Positions 32,187-41,478 of a stretch of 64,000 nt of DNA are shown piece after piece. The stretch covers positions 1 through 64,000 of the forward strand of contig NZ_BOOZ01000019.1 of NCBI RefSeq assembly GCF_016863495.1, in the 5' to 3' direction. Both the position numbers and the translations under genes were made by a program. This DNA comes from Micromonospora andamanensis. Lineage in GTDB: Bacteria > Actinomycetota > Actinomycetes > Mycobacteriales > Micromonosporaceae. The notes below the pieces were generated by a model. That model worked only from the letters and a program-made list of their open reading frames with translations, made no database searches and was not told the origin of the DNA. Positions within the stretch are counted from its first letter, which is position 1, and each line of letters begins with the position of its first letter.

Positions 32187-33335
32187 TCAACGGGGCAGGC
32201 GCATCGCCATGGTCGGTGCCTCGGACATCACCGAGTCCGGGTTGTACGGCGCTCCCGCCGGGAACTCGTTCGGGCGGCCGACCTGCACCCCCGGGTACAG
32301 CTCCACCATGTCGCCGTTCCCGAGCACCCGGGACTGCTGCGGGGCCAGCGGGATCCGGTCCGCCTCCGCCAGGGAGCCGCCCGGGCGCACGCCGGAGCCG
32401 TTGGTGCTGACATCGGTGGCCACGACGTCGCCGCCGCGCAGCTCCAGCCGCAGGTGGTTGCGGCTGATCCAGCGTCGCGCCTCGTCGTTGAGCCACTGAC
32501 CGAGCATGACACCGCCGGAGCCCTCCGGCGCCCGGCCGATCACCACCGGCTGCTCCTCGGTGACCACGAAGCGACGGCGGATCAGGCCACCGACGCGTAC
32601 CGCGAGCACCTCGCTGCGCGGCCGGGGACCGGCGTCCCGCAACCGCGCGCCGTGCCGGGGGCAGGTGGGTACGCCGTTGCGCAGCGACGGTGGCGGCTGC
32701 CCGGTCGGCACGCGGTCGATCCGGGCCAGGTCGGCGAAGGCGCCACCGCCGCCGGCACCGCCGAACAGGGTGCAGCCGGACTCCGGGCAGCGCCATTCGC
32801 GGGACAGCAGCTTGGCACCGGCCGGCGCGGGCGGCCCTGCCACAGGTGTGTGGCCGCCGCCGACGTGGGCGATGAAGACCGGACCGCCGGCACCCGGCAC
32901 CGGTGCCAGCACCCGGCCCGGCTGCTCCACAAGCCACGGGAACCGCCCCCGCAGCCCGTCGAAACGGACCCGGCTGAGCACCGGCAGGCCGAGCAGGTCG
33001 GCCACCTCGAGCATCCGGTCACCGGGGTTGTCGAGCACCTCCACCAGACCGTCGTCGGCCCACCTGCGTACCACCATCCGCTCGTTGGAGGTGAGGTCGG
33101 CGTCGGAGAGCATCCCCCGGTGCACCACCGCGTAGACCGGGACGTTGTCCTCCTCCAGGCTGCGCGCCAGCGCGTCGATGACCATACCGAGGCGCAGTGA
33201 ACTGGCCGGACGACCGCCGTCGAGGTCCTGGTAGCGGATGATCTCCGCCAGGTCCAGCACCGCGCGGGCCAACTGCGGGTCGGTGCAGACCCGCCCCTCG
33301 ATGGCGTCCAACACCTTGCTGATCTCGAACCTCAT
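32187..33335 (-). CDS. FHA domain protein
   Basis: This 382-residue protein ends in a forkhead-associated domain at about residues 265-345: VVIGRAPEGS, WISRNHLRLELRGGDV and VSTNGSG are its phosphothreonine-binding landmarks. Residues 1-130 form an alpha/beta region of unknown type (LARAVLDLAEIIRYQDL). A middle part holds two possible metal-binding sites, CPESGC and CPRHG. It is cytoplasmic. FHA proteins read Ser/Thr kinase signals; a PknB-type kinase gene lies 6.4 kb away on the other strand, but a link is speculative. Its ATG overlaps the stop of the pterin dehydratase gene (ATGA), so the two are co-translated. Confidence 0.87.
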   Translation of the reverse strand: MRFEISKVLDAIEGRVCTDPQLARAVLDLAEIIRYQDLDGGRPASSLRLGMVIDALARSLEEDNVPVYAVVHRGMLSDADLTSNERMVVRRWADDGLVEVLDNPGDRMLEVADLLGLPVLSRVRFDGLRGRFPWLVEQPGRVLAPVPGAGGPVFIAHVGGGHTPVAGPPAPAGAKLLSREWRCPESGCTLFGGAGGGGAFADLARIDRVPTGQPPPSLRNGVPTCPRHGARLRDAGPRPRSEVLAVRVGGLIRRRFVVTEEQPVVIGRAPEGSGGVMLGQWLNDEARRWISRNHLRLELRGGDVVATDVSTNGSGVRPGGSLAEADRIPLAPQQSRVLGNGDMVELYPGVQVGRPNEFPAGAPYNPDSVMSEAPTMAMRLPR

Positions 33336-33625
33336 CGGGCACCCTCCACGATCTCGTCGATCCGCCGGGCCAGCCGTAGGTCACGTTCGGTGACTCCGCC
33401 GGCCGAGTGGGTCACGCAGCGGAAGGTCACCGTGCGCCACCGGATGTCGATGTCGGGGTGGTGGTCCAGTTCCTCGGCCGTCGCGGCCACCCGGTCCACC
33501 ACTGCGATGGCGTCCGGGAAGCTGGCCAGCTCCACGGTTCGGGTGATCCCGGCGGGGTCCCCCGACCAGCCCGCCAGCCCACCCAGCTCGTTTCGCACCG
33601 CCTCGGCGGTGAGCACCTCTGCCAT
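33332..33625 (-). CDS. 4a-hydroxytetrahydrobiopterin dehydratase (PCD/DCoH)
   Basis: This 97-residue protein dehydrates pterin-4a-carbinolamine to recycle tetrahydrobiopterin-type cofactors. The active-site signature is ELDHHPDIDIRWRTVTFRCV followed by THSAGGVTERD, with the paired histidines intact. Length is normal for the family. No phenylalanine hydroxylase is in the window, and actinobacteria often carry this gene without one, so another pterin-linked role is possible. It is the first gene of an overlapping pair with the FHA protein. Confidence 0.93.
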   Translation of the reverse strand: MAEVLTAEAVRNELGGLAGWSGDPAGITRTVELASFPDAIAVVDRVAATAEELDHHPDIDIRWRTVTFRCVTHSAGGVTERDLRLARRIDEIVEGAR

Positions 33626-33735
33626 GGCCAGACCCTACCGGTGCCGGCCGGCGCCCCTGATCGTGGCGGCCGGCGGCGCCCAGCGGAGGGGTACCCGGGC
33701 AGGCGTGGCGGTGAGGCGAGCGGCCCGGACAGCCG

Positions 33736-36700
33736 TCAGCTCATGCGGCCCACTGCGGATCGCAGCCGCAGCAGATCCCGACGTCGGCGCTCGTAGGTGG
33801 TCGCCAGGCCGATCAGCGCCAGCCCGGCGACGGCCAGGAAGGCCCACCTGGGCAGCAGGTCCCAATTGCGCACCAGCTCGTACAGGGCGAGCAGGGCCAA
33901 CGTGCCCCCGCCGAGCAGCACCGGCGCCTGCCAGCGGCGTACCGCGCCGAGCAGCGTCACGACGAGAGCGGCGGCGCCGAGCAGCAGCCGCCGCCAGGGC
34001 TGCGGGTCGGTGCCGAACAGCACAGCGGCCAGGCTGGGCAGCAGCACGGCGGCCAGGCCAGGGCCGAGCGCCAGCCAACTGTTCAGCCCGGGCCGGGTCC
34101 GCAGCGCCACCGTGCCAGCGGCGAGCGCCAGCGCCGCCAGCGGCACCGTGTACGCCTCCAGCACGCTCACTCCGCCGGCCACCAGGAGCAGCCAGACGGC
34201 CAGCAGTTCGCTGCCACCACCGATGCCGGCGAAGACCCAGCGCCGCCCGAGCGACTCGTCCCGACGCAACAGCCGGACACCCGTCGCGACGCCCCACAGC
34301 ACGCAGATCGTCGCGGCGTGCCGGAGTGCGCCAAGGGTGAGCAGCAGCGCGAGCAACGCGACCACCTGTGCGGCGGCGTCCAGCACCCGGCCCAGCAGCA
34401 CCGCTGGAGCGCCACTCCGGGGCACCTCGGGGGCTGCCAGGGTGGACGCCGGCGCGGCAACCGGCTGTGCCACCGCGCCCGGCAGACTCCCCCGGCCCGA
34501 CAGCGTCGCGGCGAGCAGCAGGGTGAGCGCGGCGACGCCGAGCACCGCGAACGCCGCCACCCGGGGTGGCTGCCCACCGGCCAGTGGAGCGGTGACCGCG
34601 AAGCCGGTCGCCGCCGCCACCGCGACCAGCCAGCCGGACACGCGTACCGCGAGGTGACGGGCACCCACTCCGACGACAGTCGCCGCCACCGCCACCAGGC
34701 CCAGCCCGGCCAGGGTCGCGGTCTCGGTGGCCTGAAGGTTGAGCAGTCCGGCCACCGCCAGCACGAATCCGACGGACACCGCCGCCCGCACGAAGAAACC
34801 GTCCAGGGGCCGCAGCGCGACAGCGAGCAGTAGTGCCACCCCACCCAGCAGCGCCGCCGCCGGTACCACCGGCCAGGGCACGGCGGCGGCGACCAGCAGC
34901 ACCGGGCCGGCAGCGGCCAGGAAGGGCAGCGCCACCCCGGCGACCCGCCAGGCAGCGGCCCGGCCACCGGCGGGACCAGCAGCACCGGGCGCAACGCCAC
35001 CGTCGTCAACGGATCGCTGTTGCGCGGAGTCGGTGCGGGACGCCGGCCAGGTGGCCAGGGCCGCCGCCACCGCCAGCAGCACCAGCGCCAGGCCGACCGG
35101 CAGCGCGTCCGGTGCCGACCGGGTAGCCGGGACACCGGACCAGAGCGCGGGCGGCGGGCCGTACGGCGTCAGTAGCGCACTCACCACCGTCGGCACGGCC
35201 GCCAGCACCGCCACTGCGGCCAGGCCCAGCCCGGCCACCGGCAACAGCCCCACCGGGCGGCTCCAGAACCCGGCGAGCGCGACAAGCGACGCCGCCACCG
35301 CCGCGTACACCGCCACCCGCTCGGCACCCGGTACGACCAGGGGCGACAAGCCGGTCAGCAGCGCCACCACGGCGAGCCCGGTCGAGGCGTACCCGGTCAG
35401 CTCGGGCCAGCGTCGGCGCAGCGCGAGCAGCGCCACCGCCGGCAACGCGACGGCGGTCAGCGCCGCCCGGGCCTGCCACCACGGGGGTGCCCCGACGCCG
35501 ATCAGTGCGACCGCCGCCCCAGCCGGTACCACGAGCACAGCGGCGGCCAGACCGCACCCGGCCACGGCCCGCCGCACCGGATCGCCCTGTCGACAGGCAA
35601 CCGCCACGCCGAGGCCGACGCCGAGGATCACCGCGCAGGCGACGCCGGCACCGATCGGGTCCGCCAGCCCGACCAACAGCCCGTGCCCGAGCAACGCCGC
35701 ACCGGCCGACGTCGCGGCAAGCAGCGTCACGGTGGGCAACGTCGGACGAACCACCGCCACGACCAGCAGCACCGCCCCGACCGCGAGGTCGATAGCGACC
35801 ACCGCCGGCCACGACGCAGCCCAGGCGACAGGCGCGGCGAACGCGGTCGCGGCGAGACCGACCGCCAGCACCGCCGGCCGGACCGCCCGAGGCAGCAGCA
35901 ACGCGACCGCAGCCGAGGTGAGCGCCACAGCCACCGGTAGCTGCCAACCCCACGCGAACTCCGGGCCCGCCGTGGCCCCCTGCCACGGCGGCAACGACCG
36001 GACCACTGCGGCTCCGGCCAGCAGCAGCCCCGCCAACGCCGCCAGCAGCCCCCCGCCGCCGGCCACCAGCAACGCCCCCACCCGCGGACCGGCCCGCCAA
36101 CTGCGCGGCAGCAGCCGTATCGCGCCGGCCAGCAGCGCCGCGACAAGCGCGGACACCACAAGCCACACCGATGCGCGCAGTTCCACCACCGGACGGACGA
36201 TCGCTCCGGCCAGCACCGGCACCAGCGCGCCGCCCGCCAGCGCCCGCGCCGGCTCGCCGCCGGCCAGCAACGCCGCGCCGAGCGCGGTAAGCGCCACCAG
36301 CAGCATCGGCACACCGGCCACCAGCGGTATGCCACCCGCCCGGCCGACAAGCAACGGCACCAGTGCGCAGCCGGCGGCGAGCAGCAGCCAACCGGCGAAA
36401 CCGGTCCAGGCCAGCGCGCCACCGGCCAGTCGCATCGCCGGTGTCGTCGCGACCCCCTCGTCCGCGACGACACCGGCGCGCTGCCGCAGGACGGCGACCA
36501 CCGCCAGGTCGACAAGCGCCACCCCGACGAAGACCACAGCCCAGCCGGCCGGTTCCGGACGGGCCTCGGCCGCAAGCAACGGCAGTACCGGCTGGACGAC
36601 GAGCAACGCGGCGAACCACGGCACGGCCAGTCGGCTGAGTCGGGCGTAGCCCAGGGCCACCGCCGCTCCGACCGCCGCGACCAGCGCCGCGTACCGGCTG

Positions 36701-37368
36701 CCCGGCCAGGCGGTCACCCCGAACAGGTCGACAGACCAGGCGGCGTACCCGTCGAGCAGTACCAGTAGCAGCCCGACGGCGGCGAAGGTCTCGGCGGTGC
36801 CGCGCAGCCCACGCCAGCGGGCGACCAACGGCACGGTCAGCAGCAGCGCGGTGGACGCCAACAGGATCACCGCCCGGCCAGCCACCCCGACCGACGCCCA
36901 GGCCACCGCCGTGAAGACCGTCGCCGCCGTGCCGAGCAGCAGTCCACCCAGGACGAAGAGCAGACCCTGCACGGTCCGCGTCGAGGTCTCCGCACCGCCC
37001 GGGCGAACCAGCGCGGAACCGGGCCGCCCGCCGGGAGCCGGCACGGGTGCGGCCGGTACCGGAGCGGGTCCCGGGTGTCCGCCGACGGCCGGCGTCGGGC
37101 GGTGGCCCGGTGCCGTCACGGACACCGGGAACTCCGCCCGGACCGCCGCGGCCAGCTCCCCCCGCCGTCGCCGCACCGCGTCGAGCCGCCCGACCAGCCC
37201 CTCGTACGCCTGACGGGCCCGCTGCACCTCACCGCCCAGCACGGCGATCTCCCGGTCGAGCCGGATAACCTCGGCGGCGGCCGAATGCGGCGGCCGGCCG
37301 CAGCCGGTGCAGCCGGAGTCGAGATTTGCCGACGAACCGCAGGCCGGGCAGGGGTAGGCGTTGTCCAC
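33736..37368 (-). CDS. SCO7613-type giant polytopic membrane protein
   Basis: At 1,210 residues this is the second-longest protein in the window. An N-terminal zinc ribbon (CPACGSSANLDSGCTGCG, residues 8-25) and a coiled coil (about 30-75, LDREIAVLGGEVQRARQAYE) are followed by a Pro/Gly linker. Some 30 or more hydrophobic helices run from about residue 130 to the end. It resembles proteins annotated as SCO7613 C-terminal domain-containing, which are confined to actinobacteria and have no known function. Composition is extreme in Ala, Leu, Val and Gly. A cytoplasmic sensory head attached to a very large membrane domain is the structural reading. There are no operon partners in close contact. 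Confidence 0.88.
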   Translation of the reverse strand: MDNAYPCPACGSSANLDSGCTGCGRPPHSAAAEVIRLDREIAVLGGEVQRARQAYEGLVGRLDAVRRRRGELAAAVRAEFPVSVTAPGHRPTPAVGGHPGPAPVPAAPVPAPGGRPGSALVRPGGAETSTRTVQGLLFVLGGLLLGTAATVFTAVAWASVGVAGRAVILLASTALLLTVPLVARWRGLRGTAETFAAVGLLLVLLDGYAAWSVDLFGVTAWPGSRYAALVAAVGAAVALGYARLSRLAVPWFAALLVVQPVLPLLAAEARPEPAGWAVVFVGVALVDLAVVAVLRQRAGVVADEGVATTPAMRLAGGALAWTGFAGWLLLAAGCALVPLLVGRAGGIPLVAGVPMLLVALTALGAALLAGGEPARALAGGALVPVLAGAIVRPVVELRASVWLVVSALVAALLAGAIRLLPRSWRAGPRVGALLVAGGGGLLAALAGLLLAGAAVVRSLPPWQGATAGPEFAWGWQLPVAVALTSAAVALLLPRAVRPAVLAVGLAATAFAAPVAWAASWPAVVAIDLAVGAVLLVVAVVRPTLPTVTLLAATSAGAALLGHGLLVGLADPIGAGVACAVILGVGLGVAVACRQGDPVRRAVAGCGLAAAVLVVPAGAAVALIGVGAPPWWQARAALTAVALPAVALLALRRRWPELTGYASTGLAVVALLTGLSPLVVPGAERVAVYAAVAASLVALAGFWSRPVGLLPVAGLGLAAVAVLAAVPTVVSALLTPYGPPPALWSGVPATRSAPDALPVGLALVLLAVAAALATWPASRTDSAQQRSVDDGGVAPGAAGPAGGRAAAWRVAGVALPFLAAAGPVLLVAAAVPWPVVPAAALLGGVALLLAVALRPLDGFFVRAAVSVGFVLAVAGLLNLQATETATLAGLGLVAVAATVVGVGARHLAVRVSGWLVAVAAATGFAVTAPLAGGQPPRVAAFAVLGVAALTLLLAATLSGRGSLPGAVAQPVAAPASTLAAPEVPRSGAPAVLLGRVLDAAAQVVALLALLLTLGALRHAATICVLWGVATGVRLLRRDESLGRRWVFAGIGGGSELLAVWLLLVAGGVSVLEAYTVPLAALALAAGTVALRTRPGLNSWLALGPGLAAVLLPSLAAVLFGTDPQPWRRLLLGAAALVVTLLGAVRRWQAPVLLGGGTLALLALYELVRNWDLLPRWAFLAVAGLALIGLATTYERRRRDLLRLRSAVGRMS

Positions 37369-37416
37369 GCCGTCATCCTCGACCGCCGGGTACCGCCGAC
37401 GCCAGAGTGCGCGTAC

Positions 37417-37737
37417 TCAGGAACGGGTGTGCTCGAAGACCCAGGCGGCGTAGCCCGGATGACCGCAGTCCACCCTGCTGACCAGGATCTCCGGCACCTC
37501 GTAGGGATGGCTGGCCCGCAACTGCTCGACCAACGCGTCGACCCGGTCGGGTGCCGTCTTGAACTGCACCGACCACTCGGTGCTGGTCTCCACGCTCGAC
37601 TGCCACCAGTACGTGCTGTCCACCTGACCGCCGACCTGCGCGCAGGCCGCCAGCCGCCCGGCCACCGCTGCGGCGGCCAGCAGATCGGCGACCGCCCGCG
37701 CGTCGACCACCGTCGTCACCACGCTGATCTGCTCCAC
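37417..37737 (-). CDS. cutA: Divalent-cation tolerance protein CutA
   Basis: This 106-residue CutA1 homologue is a small trimeric protein historically linked to copper tolerance, with no settled biochemical role. Visible signatures are LAAAAVAGRLAACAQVG near residue 20, STYWWQSSVETSTEWSVQFK, and the C-terminal HPYEVPEILVSRVDCGHPGY. Length and motif order are standard. It lies between the giant membrane protein and the acyltransferase, nine bases downstream of the latter's stop, so it is likely the last gene of the patatin-acyltransferase-cutA transcript. Confidence 0.94.
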   Translation of the reverse strand: MEQISVVTTVVDARAVADLLAAAAVAGRLAACAQVGGQVDSTYWWQSSVETSTEWSVQFKTAPDRVDALVEQLRASHPYEVPEILVSRVDCGHPGYAAWVFEHTRS

Positions 37738-37746
37738 AGGCGCACC

Positions 37747-38763
37747 CTACGTCGCGTCGTCGTGATTGGTCGCGATCCACTCGTCTATCCGACTCCACCA
37801 TTCGTAGAGCCAGTCGATGCGCTGCTGACGGTCGGTCGGGACCTCCTCCGGCGGCACCGACCAGAACCGCATCACCAGCCGCTTGTCCATCGGCAGCTCG
37901 CGCCACACGTCGTTGACGGTGAGCATCCGGTCCAGACCGGTGTGGGCCACGAAGATCACTCCGGCGTCGGGTGCCGCGTCCAGCGCCGCCAGCAGCCCGC
38001 CCGGCTGCGGGGCGAGCACGTGCCGCATCGCCTCCGCCCGCAGCGCCATCCGCTCGTGTCCCCGGTCGCGCAGCCGTGCGATGGCCCGCAGCCGGCGCTT
38101 CGGCGTGAAGTTGCCGCCCTCCGGAAAGATCACGAAGGCGTCGTTGTCGTCCAGCCCGGTGGCGAGATGTCCGACCTGGTCGGTAAGTGAGCCCCGGCCG
38201 TCGCGGCCCGGCGCGATGAACCGGCTCGGCAGCCGGTTGAGCAGTACGTCGATCGCCGGATCCCACTGGAGGGTGTCCTTGAGGACGATCCGTGGCTCGC
38301 GACGGAACCAGTTCACCAGGGCGTGGATCAGGATGAACGAGTCACCCGGACCGGCGTGCCGGCACAGCACCAGTTCCGGCCGGCCCGGCAGGGCGGTGTC
38401 CGGGTCGGTGCCGACCACGTCGATGCTCAGCCGCAGCGTCCACCTGGCCTGCCAGAACAACACCCGCAGGAACCAGCCGGCCAGCACGTAGTGGGCCCGC
38501 TGGAAGGCCGGAGAGCGCACCCGCCAGCCGAACCCGGAGCCGACCCACAGCACGAAGAGGCAGAGCAGCGCCGCCGCGTCCCACACCAGGTAGAAGCAGC
38601 CGATCCAGAGCAACCGCAACGGACGCAGGTGCCCGGGGACGAACGGGGACGCGGCGAGCGCCAGCAGGACCCACAGCGGCACCGTGGTGACCAACAGGAT
38701 CGCCAGCAGCACCACGCCGGGTGCCAGGAGCAGTCGGCGCAGCCAACGCGGCGGTAACGGCAT
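37747..38763 (-). CDS. PlsC-like 1-acylglycerol-3-phosphate acyltransferase family protein
   Basis: This 338-residue membrane acyltransferase has two N-terminal helices (LLLAPGVVLLAILLVTTVPL, LLWIGCFYLVWDAAALLCLF). The catalytic H-x4-D motif is in CRHAGPGDSFIL, and the second block is FPEGGNFTPKRR. It probably acylates a lysophospholipid or related acceptor on the inner leaflet. ATG at 38763 overlaps the stop of the patatin gene (ATGA), so a lipase and an acyltransferase are made together, suggesting lipid remodelling. The open frame continues upstream to 38853 without support. Confidence 0.87.
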   Translation of the reverse strand: MPLPPRWLRRLLLAPGVVLLAILLVTTVPLWVLLALAASPFVPGHLRPLRLLWIGCFYLVWDAAALLCLFVLWVGSGFGWRVRSPAFQRAHYVLAGWFLRVLFWQARWTLRLSIDVVGTDPDTALPGRPELVLCRHAGPGDSFILIHALVNWFRREPRIVLKDTLQWDPAIDVLLNRLPSRFIAPGRDGRGSLTDQVGHLATGLDDNDAFVIFPEGGNFTPKRRLRAIARLRDRGHERMALRAEAMRHVLAPQPGGLLAALDAAPDAGVIFVAHTGLDRMLTVNDVWRELPMDKRLVMRFWSVPPEEVPTDRQQRIDWLYEWWSRIDEWIATNHDDAT

Positions 38764-39593
38764 CAGCGGTCCAGGTTGGCCAGGTAGTGCCGGGAGGCCG
38801 AGTACGCCCGGCTGATCCGTCGGCCCACCGCCGCCATGTCCCGGTAGGCCCACGGGGTGTCGTCACGCGGCTCCAGCCCACCGGTCGGCAGCACGTGCAC
38901 CTCGACCCCGTCGGGCAGGGCGGCCATCTCCCTGGCGAACCGGTGCCGGCGGGCGATCTCGAAGGCGATCTGGGCGATCTCCCAGGGCCGCCGTGGCGGT
39001 GCCAGCGCCCGCTCTATCCGGCCCACCTGGAGTACGAAGATCCGGCCGGCGCCGGCCGCGACCGCCTCGCCGATCGGGATGGAGTTGACGATCCCGCCGT
39101 CCACGTAGTGCTGATCGCCGATGCGGGCCGGCGGCAGCAGCCCCGGCACCGAGGCGGACGCCAGGACCGCCGGCACCACCGGCCCGCTGACGAACCAGTG
39201 CTCGGCGGCCCGCTCGATGTTCGCCGCGCAGCAGCGGAACGGAATCGTCAGGTCGGCGAAGGTGGTGTCGGCACCGAGTTCGTTCTCCAACAGCTTGCGC
39301 AACGGCCGGGGCGAGTGCAGATGGGTACGGGCGGCGAAACGCCGCAGTTGGCGGGCGACCGAGTCGCCGTACACCTCACTGGCTTCCGGAGAGGCCCAGA
39401 GCCGGACCAACCGGTCGGTCACCGCCTCGGTCGGGTCGGCGGCCACCAGGGCGCCGTTGACCGCGCCGATCGACGTGCCGAGTACCAGGTCCGGCCGGAT
39501 CCCAGCCCGGAACAGGGCCCGCAACATGCCCACCTCGACCGCGCCCAGGACTCCCCCGCCGCCGAGCACGAAAGCCACAGGTCCCCGCGCCAT
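38763..39593 (-). CDS. Patatin-like phospholipase
   Basis: This 276-residue serine acyl hydrolase has the patatin fold. The oxyanion loop is FVLGGGGVLGAVEVGML, the nucleophile Ser lies in GTSIGAVNG, and the catalytic Asp is in YVDGGIVN. It resembles NTE-type bacterial patatins without a cyclic-nucleotide domain or signal peptide. Substrates are likely phospholipid or acylglycerol. AGGA precedes the ATG at 39593; an ATG at 39602 is also possible. It is the first gene of the overlapping lipase-acyltransferase pair. Confidence 0.92.
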   Translation of the reverse strand: MARGPVAFVLGGGGVLGAVEVGMLRALFRAGIRPDLVLGTSIGAVNGALVAADPTEAVTDRLVRLWASPEASEVYGDSVARQLRRFAARTHLHSPRPLRKLLENELGADTTFADLTIPFRCCAANIERAAEHWFVSGPVVPAVLASASVPGLLPPARIGDQHYVDGGIVNSIPIGEAVAAGAGRIFVLQVGRIERALAPPRRPWEIAQIAFEIARRHRFAREMAALPDGVEVHVLPTGGLEPRDDTPWAYRDMAAVGRRISRAYSASRHYLANLDR

Positions 39594-39758
39594 GCCGTTC
39601 ATCCTGGCACGGCCGCGCCCCGGCGGGCCCACCCGTACGCCCCGGCGCGACGTAGAGCGCCCCGCCCGACGCGACACCCACCGCTCCGGAGGCACCCGTC
39701 GCATCGAGGCCCGTTGACAGGGGGGCAACATTCGCGCAACCTGATACCGCTCCCACCT

Positions 39759-41465
39759 ATGAGGCAGGTGCGATCCGTGAAGCCAGCACTGCAGCCCGGC
39801 CGGTTGCTGGCCACCAGGTACCGGCTGATCGACCAGATCGGTTCCGGCGGCATGTCGGTGATCTGGCGGGCCCACGACGAGGTACTCGACCGGGTGGTCG
39901 CACTGAAGGTGCTCGCCCCGTCACTGGCCGCCGACGCCAGGTTCCGCGACATGGTCCGGGAAGAGGCCCGAGCCGCCGCACAGTTGGTCCACCCGAACGT
40001 CACCTCGGTGCACGACTACGGCGAGACGGTGTCGCCGGACGGCGCCATCACCTCCTTCGTGGTGATGGAACTGCTCGCCGGGGAGGAGCTGGAGTTCCGG
40101 CTCACCGCGGGCCCGCTGCCGTGGCCGCAGGCGGTGGAGATCGGCGCGCAGGTCGCCGACGCGCTCGCCGCCGCCCACCGACTCGGCATCGTGCACCGCG
40201 ACATCACCACGGCCAACGTGATGATGACCCAGGTCGGCGCGAAGGTGCTCGACTTCGGCATCGCCACCCGGATCGGTGCCCCCGACGACGATGAGGACGG
40301 TGCCACCTTCGGCACTCCCGCGTACGTGGCACCGGAACGGCTCGACGGCGCTCCGGCCCAACCCGCGACCGACGTCTACTCGCTCGGCGTCCTGCTGCAC
40401 GAGACCCTGACCGGGCGGGTGCCGTATCCGGCGGACACCTGGGACGAACTCACCGTCGCGCTCGCCGACGGGCCACCGCCCTCGCTGGCCGAGGTGCCGG
40501 GGCTGCCGACGACGGTGGCCGAGATCTGCCTGCGGTGCCTGTCGCGGGATCCTGCCGACCGCCCCACGGCCCGGCAGGTGGCCACCGTGCTGCGCGACCA
40601 GATGCTGCCCGCCGATCCGCAGGCCAACACGATGCTCGCGCCCACCGTCACCCTGCCCTCGGTGGGACGGGCCGACGCGGCCCCGGTGCCCGCCTGGGTG
40701 CCACCGCCCGCCGGCCCCACAGCCTTCCAGCCCGCCCTCACCGGGGTCGCCTCCGGCACGGCGGCGGGCATCCCGCTCGCCGCCGCCGGCGTCGCTGACC
40801 ACACCGGCAGACACCCGGACGGCAGCGACGCCGGGACCGGTACCGGAAGGGTCGGGGATGCCGGGCCGGTACCGGTCTCCGCTGCCGACCCGGGGCGGGG
40901 ACGACGGCTGCCGCGCCCGGCACCGGTCACCGGTGACGACCCCCGGCGGCTACGTCGCCCGCTGCTCGTCACGGCGGCGCTGGCCACGCTCGTCGCGGCG
41001 GCGCTGGCGGTGCCGGCGCTGCTGAAGGAGGACGATGACGGGCCGCCCGCCGTCCTGCCCACCACCGGACCGACCGCGTCACCCGACCCGGTCCGGCCGG
41101 AGGCCACCGCCAGCACCTCGCCGACCGCCGTGCCGTCGAGCACCCAGCCGACGCCGTCGGCGACATCTGGCGCACCGACCCCGCCGGCGGGCGGCGACAG
41201 CCTCGTCGAGGCGGCGAACCGCCTGGACGAGGTGATCGGTGCCGGTCTCGCCGACGGGGGCATCCGCGAGGACGTCGGCCTCGACCTGCGCAACGAGCTG
41301 CGCAACCTCACCCGGGCGGTGACCGGCGGCGAGGGCGAACTGGGGCCGGGGGTCGCCCGACTCCGGGAGAAGGTGTCCACCCGGCTGCGCGAGAACGGGT
41401 TGAGTCAGGCGTACGCACAGCAGTTGGATGCGGCGATCACCGCGCTCGGCGCCGCGCAGGTGTGA
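39759..41465 (+). CDS. PknB-type transmembrane Ser/Thr protein kinase
   Basis: This 568-residue receptor-like kinase has a cytoplasmic kinase domain at about residues 20-280. It contains GSGGMSVIWRA (glycine loop), Lys50, the catalytic loop HRDITTANVMM with Asp148, and DFGIA with Asp165. HRDITTAN replaces the usual HRDLKPAN, so the conserved Lys of that loop is missing. A long Pro/Ala linker (290-400), one membrane helix at about 402-423, and a Ser/Thr/Pro stalk lead to a small helical extracellular domain (480-568) with no PASTA repeats. TTGACA at 39714 may be its -35. GTG at 39777 is an alternative start. Confidence 0.93.
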   Translation: MRQVRSVKPALQPGRLLATRYRLIDQIGSGGMSVIWRAHDEVLDRVVALKVLAPSLAADARFRDMVREEARAAAQLVHPNVTSVHDYGETVSPDGAITSFVVMELLAGEELEFRLTAGPLPWPQAVEIGAQVADALAAAHRLGIVHRDITTANVMMTQVGAKVLDFGIATRIGAPDDDEDGATFGTPAYVAPERLDGAPAQPATDVYSLGVLLHETLTGRVPYPADTWDELTVALADGPPPSLAEVPGLPTTVAEICLRCLSRDPADRPTARQVATVLRDQMLPADPQANTMLAPTVTLPSVGRADAAPVPAWVPPPAGPTAFQPALTGVASGTAAGIPLAAAGVADHTGRHPDGSDAGTGTGRVGDAGPVPVSAADPGRGRRLPRPAPVTGDDPRRLRRPLLVTAALATLVAAALAVPALLKEDDDGPPAVLPTTGPTASPDPVRPEATASTSPTAVPSSTQPTPSATSGAPTPPAGGDSLVEAANRLDEVIGAGLADGGIREDVGLDLRNELRNLTRAVTGGEGELGPGVARLREKVSTRLRENGLSQAYAQQLDAAITALGAAQV

Positions 41466-41478
41466 GTGGCGCGTCCGG

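Noticed and set aside
38721-39758. Upstream extension of the Ser/Thr kinase frame
   Set aside because: The extension is antisense to the patatin gene, has no homology, and the kinase domain begins right after the ATG at 39759.
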